Assembly: GCA_964007475.1 (NCBI GenBank)
Contig: OZ023274.1
Location: forward strand, 30,745,250-30,809,249
DNA from: Hybos culiciformis
Lineage: Eukaryota; Arthropoda; Insecta; Diptera; Hybotidae
Length of the DNA: 64,000 bases
Direction: 5' to 3'
Shown: piece by piece, positions 12,301 to 22,925 of the stretch
Layout: each line of letters opens with the position of its first letter
Numbering within the stretch: position 1 is the stretch's first letter
Notes under the pieces: generated by a model
Told to the model about the DNA's origin: nothing
Database searches by the model: none
The model's input: only the letters and a program-made list of their open reading frames with translations
Position numbers and translations under genes: made by a program

Positions 12301-15300
12301 TAAGCCGCCGAATTCCCCCAAAACAAGTTATTTTAAGTCGACTGGCTGCAGCAGTCGAAGGACAAAAATCAACTAGTCGCCGTCGAAAAAATCGATTGGC
12401 GTCATGTCTTATGTGCACTTGGCCATTTTAAATATTTATTTAGCCTCCCCAGAAAATACTACTTGCCATGAAGTTTCACTTCTTTCGTGTGTCCCGAGAC
12501 TCACATATTTTTTTTTTTTGTAACCAGGGTTAATTTTGTTGTTTTTTTATTTCTATTTTTTTTGTTAAATTTCTAAATAAAAATTAATGAATAAAATTTA
12601 ATCAAAAATAATTTAAAAATTATATAAAAAAATTCTATAAATGAATTAATTAACTTAAAATTAAAATTCGAAAAATAAAAATCACAAAAAAAAAAAATTA
12701 TTTTATTTTTATGCTTTTTTTTAGCCATTTTGTTTTTTTTTTTTAATTATTCAAACGTACATGCTCAACCGATAATTTTTATACATAATCAGAACATATT
12801 TATTTAATTGATTTAACTCACATTTAACTCAACTTTAAAACAATTAAATTTTTTGTTTGATAAACCTCCTTTAACTCAACTACTATTTATAAACATTTGC
12901 GAAACCTTATTTAAACCCGAAGTTTGGACAGCTTATTACCCACCATTTTTATGTTATGATTTTTCTAACAATTTTGCAAATTTATTTAAGTTATATATGA
13001 AAATATTTACCCAACATAGCACCCATTCCAACAGCTGAAAAAATAGCTGGATCTAGAAATAACTAAAATAAAATTAAAAAAAAAAATAGTCTGAAAAAAT
13101 GTTATTTTAAATTTTAATTCTTTTACCAATTCAGCTGAGTAAAGATTAACAAATTCAGCAAATAATCTACCAAGTAATGCTCCTTGTAAGGTCAAGTAGA
13201 TAAAATGTCCAACTGGCATATATAAGTGATTGCATAAAGAAGTACAGACAAAAAAATAACAAAATAAAAGTATTTGTGGAGCGAGATTATAAACACCTAA
13301 AAGAAAAAATAATTGATGACTCAATTTTGAATGTTTATATAAGTAGTACAATTGTGGGAACATAATTTATAACTTTGATTTAAAAACAAACTAACAACCA
13401 ATTTTTTTAGCCCCTAATCTTAAGATTTTGGCTTTATAAATATACTTTGTACTTTATAAATATACTTTGTTCATACCATAATTAATTGGTGTTATTCTAC
13501 ATAAATATGATACCATAGATTAAGAATACAGAAAGATGGGAAGCTTCATACGACATTATTTTTGGTATTTTTAAGTCAATGTGTTAGTAAAACAAAATAA
13601 AATACGTGATAATTATCAATGTATGAAAAGAATTTTATTTAGTTTTACTAACACCTTCACAATAAAATACCAAAAAAGACTGAAAAAATGTTGTACGAAA
13701 CTTCCAATCTTTCTGTATTCTTAATCTATGACGATACTTAAAAGAAGAAAAAAATCACACACCTATTTCTGTTTGCATTACTTCAATAAAAATGTCGTAA
13801 TTTGAAACTCCCATATAATTCATTAAATCTCTATTGCTAGAATTTCCTAAACAGAAAATCTAAAAGTAGAATTTAAATTATTATAAATCTTAATTAAAAT
13901 AAAATATATAATAGCTTACAGCAAAAAAAAAAAAAAGGAAGAAAAATTTAAGGACTATTTAAAGAAAGAAATATTTGTCGATATACGTCCCCAATGACGA
14001 TCTCTAGAACTATATAGAATCAATAGGAGGCGATGATAAGTTAGCTCTCTATGTGTTTCTTCGACCTAAAATATAACATTTTAATGTGTCCTACCAGTGA
14101 TTCTTCAATATCACAGGGCGGACGTATAGTGTATAATATGTATGTGGCATATAAAGTAATTATAACAACTGCTAATATTTCAATCATATTTATCCACCCT
14201 ATTTGAGAATACATCTTATGTAATCTCATAATCCACAAATTTATCCAATTGTATACTGTGCCAATTAACGAAATTAAAAATGAAGCCGCTATATACAGCA
14301 CGATATCGATTATTTCAATATTCATGAATTGTGACTTTAATTTTGGTAAAATGCCTTGGGAAGTTTGGAATTTTTCATGCAGTGGACGAAAAGCATATAC
14401 AACCATATAACCCATACAAGCTGAAACTAATGATTGAAATATTATTGAATGTTCAGAAAAACTTGCACACAGTTGAAAACTGAATAAGACACCACTAATT
14501 AAACTGGAAAATCCTGCCGCAGCACCTAAAAAAATAGTTTTGTGATAAAGTGCTATGACATGACTGATAACATATGTTCAATTGTTTAATTTTCTTTTGA
14601 AAAAATAAATAAAGTTACCTGCCGCTATACCAGTCAGAATCATATTTTGTTTATCTTTTTCATTATTAAAATAATTTCCTAAATTCAAGGATAAATATTC
14701 AAGTAGGGTCGAAAGTTGGACACCAATGATGGCACCTAAATGAGGTATTATATCTTCCTAAAATAAAAACATAATTTAAAATATTATAATTGTGAAAGCT
14801 ACCCTTCGCTTGCTAACAAAAATAAATTTTGACCTAAAACTTAATTTTAAATAAAATAATAAATTTTCTTACAAAGGATCCTTGTAAGCCAGACAACATA
14901 AGGCAAAATGTTCCAAAAATTTTGAAAATTAAAGTTTTCAAATCAAAAATTCCAGGTACTTCGACACCATTCAAATATGCTCTTACTTCAGGTACACCAC
15001 TACCAGCGGCCATTGGTACTGTAAATTAAAAATAAAAATTAGAAATCTCATTAACATTATCAAATTAGCAAATCATTACCTATATAAAATGTTACTAGTC
15101 CACCCATTATTCCAGCTATTGATCTTATAATTAACAATCCAATTATCAAATTGTAATCTGAGTATTGTAGGTCAAAATAAAAAAAAACTGAAATAACATA
15201 AAAAAGTTAGTTATTATTATTATTATTATTATTAAATTACATTCGGAGTATTATAAACATACAAAATTAATGTACGTACAAAGTGCAATATAATTAATTA

Positions 15301-16070
15301 AAAAATTAAAAATTGTATATTCACCATTATTTATAAAATTGCATTGCGAATTCATTAAATATGTAAACAAAGTTTTGAAGAGGCCAGCCACAAATGCAGT
15401 GCATAAGCCAATTTGTATGCAAATCATCCATCGTGAAATTATTTTATTATTATTACGTTTTAGAAGAACATTTTCTTTTTCCCAGAATGTGTTTTCAATT
15501 GTTTGAATATTTAGTGACTACGAAAATAAATTAAAAAAACGAAAATTTACTGCACGCAAAATTAAAATTATTATGGTTCATCTAAAAAAACACAGAAAAA
15601 ATATTACAGATTTGTTTAAAACTAAATAAAGCTTAATCAACTACAGTCGGTACACAATGGATACACACAAAGCCTATAGATAACTAGAAGCCAAAATTTT
15701 TTTTTTTTTTTTATCGAAACTTTTATGTTAATGTTAACAAATGCTGTGCTTGCTAATACTAAACAGGTATATACAATCTGTGATTATTTATTATCAGTGG
15801 AAAATAGAAATCTGGTACAACGAATATATTAAAATAATAGTCTTGCTTCAAAATTTTAATAATTTAGTTGAAAAGAAACAAAAATTAATTCACTAAACCT
15901 CATAATCAGCGTAATTTTTGCCGCTTGTATTTGATCTCTTTTGCAAATCATCGATATTGTAAAATACAACCTAAAATTTGAAAATAAACAGAATCTTAAT
16001 TTTTATATTTACAGTAAAAGCAAAATTTTAAAAAAATTCCTACTTCTGGATTGAAATTTTTCGTATTCAT
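8847..16070 (-). CDS. Divergent ClC-6/7-like chloride channel/transporter
   Basis: Minus-strand exons: 16070-16044 (ATG), 15970-15899, 15517-15325, 15187-15080, 15018-14873, 14757-14619, 14525-14095, 13859-13763, 13296-13127, 13062-13011, 11847-11717, 11462-11262, 11159-11030, 9168-9106 and 9002-8847 (TAA). That is about 704 residues. All junctions are in phase except 11030/9168, where one base is left over, so a short exon is missing or the gene is damaged. Order: 98-residue N-terminus, ClC membrane core, then paired CBS domains (HNGFPVVD in CBS1; LSIRHLIV and GIITRKNF in CBS2). ClC-6/7 members are endolysosomal Cl-/H+ exchangers. GSGVP (about 139-143) is kept. GKEGP reads SFEDI, with the gating Glu retained at about 183. 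GVLFSLEEGASF reads GVLFSFQLCASF, so the proton Glu is lost. GVFIP reads GHFIY. Fold assignment is strong. Activity and exact subfamily are uncertain. Confidence 0.85.
9749..10328. mobile_element. 580-bp MITE with perfect 18-bp ends and 8-bp target duplication
   Basis: It begins CATAGCCGGGCAAAATAC and ends with the exact complement. AAAATAAC occurs directly on both sides (9741-9748 and 10329-10336). The interior is dense in AATTACAAATTAC words on both strands. An 8-bp duplication fits hAT or P superfamilies. There is no coding capacity. It inserted into the older foldback element around it. Confidence 0.9.
10430..10630. other. Complex spacer inside the foldback element, open on both strands
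   Basis: In contrast to the low-complexity arms, this segment has balanced composition (GCTCACCGGATCCACCAGCG near 10503). A plus-strand frame starts ATGGCTTCAAAATTTTTTAC at about 10439, and a minus-strand frame is also open. It could be a captured gene fragment or a transposase remnant. I do not recognise either product. Confidence 0.35.
12290..12530. other. GC-richer segment in ClC intron, probably old repeat
   Basis: Words such as GTCGACTGGCTGCAGCAGTC and GTGTCCCGAGACTCAC stand out from the AT-rich intron (11848-13010). No splice-supported frame or recognisable family is seen. It is likely a degenerate interspersed repeat. The rest of this intron, about 12540-12840, is A/T runs. Confidence 0.35.
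13514..13740. mobile_element. 227-bp MITE in a short ClC intron
   Basis: CATAGATTAAGAATACAGAA at the left is repeated as its complement at the right, with imperfect pairing continuing for about 60 bp (TTTGGTATTTT and GTGTTAGTAAAAC on both arms). GATAC flanks both sides (13509-13513 and 13743-13747), with two extra bases at the right, so the target duplication is suggestive only. It fills nearly half of the intron 13297-13762. Confidence 0.8.
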
Positions 16071-16529
16071 TTTTTATTGTGTTCAGAAATGCCAGGAAAT
16101 TGTGATAACAAAATCAAAACTCTTAATTCCATCATATAATTATGTCAAATAATAAAAATAAATAAGTCAAATTGATTGATATTAATTTGATAGACCTTAT
16201 GACCTGATTAAAAATATTTTTTTGTTTATATAAAAACAAGTTATTTTTTGTAGCAGATTTATCTGAATGAAAATTAGAAGGATAATTTTTAGAAGGTATT
16301 ACGTAGGTTTCATATAGACATTGCAGACCCAACTTTATTTAATCCTCAAAAAAAGCAGTTATATCAATTTTTCAATAAAAATTATGAGGAATGTATACGA
16401 ATGAATCATCAAAATTTAATGTTACAGTTGGAAAAAGTAAACTAATCTAAAGTTTTGAACTTTAAAATATTTTCAAACACAATAAAGAAGAATTTTCATA
16501 TTTTTATAATAATTTATTGTGAAATATCT

Positions 16530-16955
16530 TTTAATTTGCATGTGATCGGTAAGTTGTATTTACAATCGCAAATTTAGCTCGGTAAATGGTATATTACATG
16601 TCAATACACATGTAATTATTTAATTAAGTAAATTTTATTTACATTCTCCGTATTAAAAAATTTAATTTATTTTCTTCATTTTGAACTTTTGTTTATTTTT
16701 TGCATTGCAAATGTATCGATTGCAACTACCTCCCACATGCACATTAAAACAGTATACAAAACATGTTAATAAAATTTGTTATACAGCTCGTTGTGTATAT
16801 ACACAAAAACACATAGACACTTGTTAATATTATATCACTCGATCTAACGGTCTCGTGATATAAGTATTGACTCGTGTCTATGTGTTTTTGTGTATATACA
16901 CAACGAGCTGTATAACAAATTTTATTAACATGTGTTGTAATCTACTATTAAATTG
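16530..16955 (-). repeat. Local repeat family, copy 1 (with foldback half)
   Basis: It carries TTTGCATGTGATCGGTAAGT at one end and GTTGTAATCTACTA at the other. The half from about 16750 to 16940 is a foldback with arms of about 65 bp (each containing TACAGCTCGTTGTGTATATA). The same two-part unit recurs at about 31603-31860, 32388-32915 and 60866-61660 in the opposite orientation. There is no coding capacity. It lies just upstream of the ClC start codon. Confidence 0.85.
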
Positions 16956-19106
16956 TCAAAATAATACTAATTCGTATTAGTGCTGTAAGAAAAATGGTAT
17001 GTACATAAAATTATTTTTGACAATATTTATGTACATGTATTTTAGTATCAATTCTCGCTTGACAGTTCACAGCTCAATCGATTCAATTGATCTCATTTTT
17101 AGCATTAACAAAAAAGATTAATAAGATACATACAATAAGAAAAAAGGATAAATATGATTATAAATCTTTACAAATCATAAATTTTTGAAAAAAATTCAAA
17201 TTTTTAAGACATCCAAAAATTATAATGTACATACCATATATTTACTTAAATCCCTAGCAATCTATCTTTGTTTTCTTAGAATACAAAAAAAAAAAACATT
17301 ATTTTTTTTCTCAAATTGGGTCATTTGATTTTAAAATTTTATCTTTTATTTGTTTCTTACCTTTAATATACATCTTCTTGAATATATAAAATATATCTAC
17401 CACCACATTAATTTTAATATAAAATAAATTTTGTTGTTTTTATCCTTTTAGTCTTTAATAACAACAAAAATATAGGTACACCTATAATTCTATACAGTTA
17501 AAATATTAAAATATAAAATGAATGGAGCAAAAGATACCAGGTTAAGGATTAATTTAATATTTCTTTTTATCCTTCAAATTGCATTCTTTTAAACTTTCAT
17601 TCAAAAAAAAAAAAAATTATTACAAAATAAAAATTTTATATTACTATATATGTATGTAGACATCAGTGATCAGTGTAGGTATTACCTACACTGAAAACTG
17701 ATGTATACAGGTATCAGATATCTACAAATTACTAAGTGGGCGTATATCCTATATAATCTGTAGATAAAGTAGCTAGCTTTATCTATAATTTTTCAGTGGT
17801 AAGTTTAACGTTTAAATATGTAAGAAACCAAAAGATTATTTCAAATTTAAGAAAGAGTTGATTTGAAAAATCAAAAACAAATATACTGAAGGCAACTGAA
17901 ATGGCCTCGCTCTATTTTTATAAATTTTTTTTCAAATTTTTTTCATTTATGGTTTGTATCATTTATAGACATTTACAGGAACCCTGGATAATGTAAATTA
18001 AAAAAGATTTACCAAAAAGTCTATACATTTGATATTTTAATGACATTTCAAAGATATTTACCAGTCAAGATATTCGAAAGAAAATTGGATTTAGATAATT
18101 TCATCAGAATTTTATCATTAAACGGTACGATGAACAAAAGTGTCAAAATTTTATATTTAAAGCCCAAAAATTAGCTATTTATGAATAACTTAACTTTTAA
18201 GGATCTATCTCTAATAAAACTTTCCAAAAGTTAAATGATTTAACTTAAATCACTATAAAAACTATAGAACTGGAACTAAAAAATGGATCAGTCATAATAT
18301 TCGGCCCAACATGAATAAAGCTAAATTCATTGTTAAGTAAAGAAAATAGTGCACAGATTATGAATGTTACACTTAATTTTTCATAAAGTTTTATTTTTCT
18401 AACATTAATTAAAAAAAAAAAGAAAAAAAGAAAGAAAACGAAGAAAAATATCTGATAGATAAAATGTTTCATTATTACGTTTTCTTCATAACTTATTTTT
18501 TTTTTTGTTTTTTCATATTGCATATTCATTAAAAAATATCATGAAACACCCAAAAAGCAGTTATGAAGATATTCTAAAAATATAAAAAATAAATGTATTA
18601 CTTAGGTAACTGGAAAAATAAGATTATTCTACACTATCTTCTATTTTTAACATTTAAAGGGTATAATATTATACACCCATATTTATATAGAGATAAAGAT
18701 GTTTTGTAATACAAAAGTGTAGTCATGTAGCAGATTACTTTGTAAACATTATTGAAATTTTTTGTTCATTTATTTTTTTGTTTTTTTTCTTTCGGGTGGT
18801 TATAATGAAAGTCTTCAAACTTTGTAAAATTCCTTAAAGATTCAGAAAACAAAAAAGTAAAGAATCTACCATTAATTTTATTAAATATTGACACTATCGA
18901 CCAATCCAAACTGTTGTTACGACTTTTTTCCAAAAGGTAATGGATTTTGATACGGTATCAACAATTTGTGTTTTTACGACTTCAAGATTTATTTTTAAAA
19001 GCAGTCTCAGTTAAAATAATCTCCGGAATTTGACGATACCTACCTACTTATCGTTCAAACTTCTCTCTTAATTAATATTGTTTAAATGAGATTTTTGAAG
19101 TATATT
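16956..19106. other. AT-rich DNA upstream of the ClC gene
   Basis: No exon is recognised on either strand. Apart from the palindromes noted, a hairpin GGGTATAATATTATACACCC occurs at about 18659-18678. Open frames here are A/T-run artefacts. Confidence 0.5.
17660..17704. repeat. Short palindrome GTGTAGGTATTACCTACAC
   Basis: A near-perfect inverted repeat around AGTGTAGGTATTACCTACAC, flanked by CATCAGTG and CTGATG. A second hairpin built on TAGATAAAG/CTTTATCTA is close by (17760-17790). It may be the core of a small MITE. Function unknown. Confidence 0.5.
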
Positions 19107-19364
19107 TCGCCTGCTCAGAAATGAAACAACGTATAATGAAAAGTATAGTTTGAGTAATTTAAATTTAAAGATTTGAAAATTAAAAAAAACGTATGAAAAA
19201 ATATCAAGTAGCGTACAATTTTCATCTAAAAAACACATTTTAATCAACATTAAGAATATTGCAAAGTAGTTGTACTTATAAAATCGAGTACGAGGAATCG
19301 AATGGTGCTATTGTCAAATAATGACGTATAAATGTCATACGTTGTTTCATTTCTGAACAGACGA
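19107..19364. mobile_element. 258-bp MITE
   Basis: Ends TCGCCTGCTCAGAAATGAAA and the complement of TCGTCTGTTCAGAAATGAAA, continuing to ACAACGTAT on both arms. No clear target duplication and no coding capacity. Confidence 0.75.
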
Positions 19365-22351
19365 TTTATTTTATAGTACTTATTTTAAATCTTATTGAAT
19401 TATTGTTAAGTTAAAGCACGTTGTTGTAAGAAATAAAAATATTTTTCTATAAGTAAAAGGTACATAAGTAGAACAAGCTTTTTCACTAAAAAAAATTTCA
19501 TTTATCCATTTTTATGACCTTTTATGTTAACGTTAATGTTTATATCAATTTATTCTTTTTAGCATAACATCTTGTTAAATTTTCTAAAGTGATTTTTCCT
19601 TCTTTATGAAAAGCTTTTCGTATATAGTTTTGTGGTTTTCATTCATTTGCATTTTCCAAAAAAAAAAAAATAATAAAAAATACAATAAAGAACAGGTATT
19701 TATACCAAACAAAAGCTTCGTTATAAGATAAAATATTCCGAAGAATATTTTTATTTTGGTTTTTTTTTTGTATGAAAACAAAATGAAAATTTTTTTTTAT
19801 TTTCTTTCTTGGTTTTAATAAAGTTTACATAACATAAAGAAAATTTAAACATTATTATGAGTATCAAATATAGGGTCACAAGAGATTTCGATTGAATGTT
19901 ATATATGAATTTGAGTTATTTTATATAGTTGCTATACAGTTGATTTTTGATTAGCATTTTTCTTTCGAAAAGTTTAAAGAAAATTTAATTTTAAATTGAA
20001 AAAAAAAATTCCTTGAATAAATGTAAAATAATAAGTTGATAGCGAAACAAAATCAGGTACTAAAGTGTTAACATAAATATGTAAATAGCTTGAAGTTTTT
20101 TTTTATATTTAAAATTAAATTCCAATTTTGAAATTCTATATAAATGTAAACAATATTTAACCATTGTTAAAGAATACACAAAGATAATCATCGTCATAAG
20201 TTCATACAAAATTTTTTTGCTCTTTTTTTTTTGTATTTTTAAATAAAAAGTGTTAGTAAAACTCAATAAAATACATTCGAAATATTACTAATTATCAGTG
20301 GTTTAACACATTATCAACACTCAGATATACGAGCCCAAATGCAAAAGAATTGATCTATATTAATTTTTTCGAAGAAAAACAAAACAAGTGAATTATTTTT
20401 ACTAGTATTTTCATTTAAACTAAATCTAGGTTTATACAAGTTTCATATTTGTTTCATTTCACGCATTTTTGCCTGTAACGGTATTAGCAATAGCAAGGGA
20501 AACTTTTTTATCGCGTTCGTCGGTTCAAAATATTATCAATTTATTAAAAAATGAAGGTAATATTAAAGTTTAATATAAAATTAAAAAAATTTTATTTATT
20601 TCAATCCGGTTTTTTTCTCTTAAAAATTAATACTTATCATATATAAATCACATTCAATAATTAAATTATGTTTTTTTTGCTTTTAATCCCATTTTACAGA
20701 TCAATCTTTAAGTTTTGTAAAAGAATCCCGAATCCCGATTTAATTTATACATTTGTTATGATTTTTATGCCTACGAGATGCTTTGACTATTTTTTTTTGT
20801 AGGGGGCTTGATATTTATTTCGGCATTGTTTAACTGTTTTGCTAACTCCCTTGTATGAAATTGATAATCTTTTTAGTATCCTTAATCAATGGTTTCACCT
20901 AATGATATTTTTAATAAAAATTATATTAATAATAATACCGTACCTTTTTTCATTTGAGAATTGGTGTTCGCCCTTTATCCACATTTTTCATTATTTTTCA
21001 TTTATAAAAATTCATTGAATTTAATTTTGTGAGTTTTTTTTTTTTCGAACTTTGTCAAAATTAAAGCATTCCAGTGTACATAGAATTTTTCCTTCCCTTT
21101 CTGAAAAATTTTTCCTTTTTTTTTTTTTTTCGTATTTTCATTTGCTTAAACAACCTCAGAAAATGATCCTCCAATTCATCATATTCACATAATAATTTTT
21201 ACGTTTTATTTTTGTTATTTATATATTTATATTTTATTTAGAATTTTACCTTATTCATTCACTGAAAAAAAATGTAGGTTAGAATGATTAAAGAAAAAAT
21301 GCTATGTAGATTTTAATTAGAACTTCCAGATTCCAAAGTTAATATTTATTTTGCTAAAGAGAGTTGTTAAAAAAATGTATACGAATATAGCAAGTAATTA
21401 ATTATAATATGAACTAGAAGAACCACATATAATGTTTGGTGGAAACTAATGAGTATTATACTTTCTTTTTCTCTAACTATATTGATAATTTTTGTAGCAT
21501 GAGACAATATAATTAATTTTTGTTTTAACACAAATTGTGCATAGATTTTTAGCAAATAAATATAACATGTAATATTGAAATTAATGTCTTTTAAAAATAA
21601 AGTATCGGAGATATGAATATTAAACGATAATAAATGCTGAATAATAAAACGTTATGAATTTATAAATTCTTCTATGCATTAAAATGCATTCATATGTATA
21701 CTCAATGTAAATGTATGTTGTAGATAGACAGCCTTCAATAGAAAGAACATTGAAAAACATGTTATCAGTAGTATTTATTTCGGTGTTTTTTTTTTTTTAG
21801 CACATAAAATTATCTACTGCCGTCTTTACCAAGCATGTCAAACATTTTATTACGGCTTCAATATACTGTTATATAATAATTTTCATCGCAAAAAAAATAT
21901 TCATCCTATGATGAAGATAATATGTTGTTGCTATTATGTATTCACTCATGTTGATGAATCTCGTAATAATTTTTGTATTTTGAATATTTTTCTCTTTTTT
22001 TTTTTTTTTTGTAATGAACATTAAACTTTACTGCTGCATCCTATGAGGAAATCAAAAATTCTGTAGTATTAATCTGTGTTTTTTTTTTATTCCTATGTGA
22101 AAGTTAATAATAACAATAAGTCTTTTAATTGAAAAGTTATTTTTTAAACTTTAATTTTATTATTATGAATTGAATTTAATGAAAAAAAAATACATAGATT
22201 TTATAATAGAACATAGAGTTATAATTCTAACCTAACCTATGTTAAGTTCGATTTCCGTTTCCGTTAATAAAATTTTGAATTTATATGAAATTCCGAAGAA
22301 TTGTTATTATTTTTTGAAGTCTGAAATTAGAATCATATTAGTTTTGGTATA
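19365..22351. other. Gene-free AT-rich DNA
   Basis: No gene is seen. At 20249-20275 the words GTGTTAGTAAAAC and AATAAAATAC match the interior of the 13514-13740 MITE, so this is probably a fragment of the same family. Confidence 0.5.
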
Positions 22352-22359
22352 TACTATAC

Positions 22360-22917
22360 CAGGGGTGGCCAGACTTTATCCCAACAGGAGCCGAAATTAC
22401 AAAAATCAGAATTGTCGCAATTAGAAATTGTTTTAAATATCGTCGGTCTCATGAAAAAATCACGAAATTTCAAAAACATAGTTTTAAGAAAATTGGATTT
22501 GATTTTTTTTTTTTTTTTTTTTTTAGTACGTTTTGGTACTTTCGGGAAAATACAAATAGTCTTGTGGATAATTTATGAGCTTTCGACTTCTAACTTTGAA
22601 CATATTAAAATTTTAGTTTTTTATAATTTTTCTACAATATTACGACAAACGAGACCGACGATATGTAAACTGTCTTCATTGTCATTTTCATTTACCTTTA
22701 TTTTCATTCATAATTTATTTAAAAAAATTCGTATGCATGTTTATTTATAAAGGAAAATTTTACGTCAACCAATACATTACATAAGAAAAAGGTTTTTTTT
22801 TTAAATCGTATTTTTTAAAATCAATTTTTAACAATATTTTTTCGAACTTGGCTAGAGCCGCAGTGAAGAAAAACGAGAACCGCATGCGGTTCGCGAGCCG
22901 CAGTTTGGCCAAGTATG
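22360..22917. mobile_element. 558-bp non-autonomous hAT element with 8-bp duplication
   Basis: Starts CAGGGGTGGCCAGACT and ends with the complement of CATACTTGGCCAAACTGCGG, typical hAT-type ends. The 8-bp direct repeat TACTATAC flanks it exactly (22352-22359 and 22918-22925). The interior is AT-rich with a T run near 22505-22525. A GAGCCGCAG/CGAACCGCATGCGGTTCG cluster lies near the right end. No transposase frame. Confidence 0.9.
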
Positions 22918-22925
22918 TACTATAC

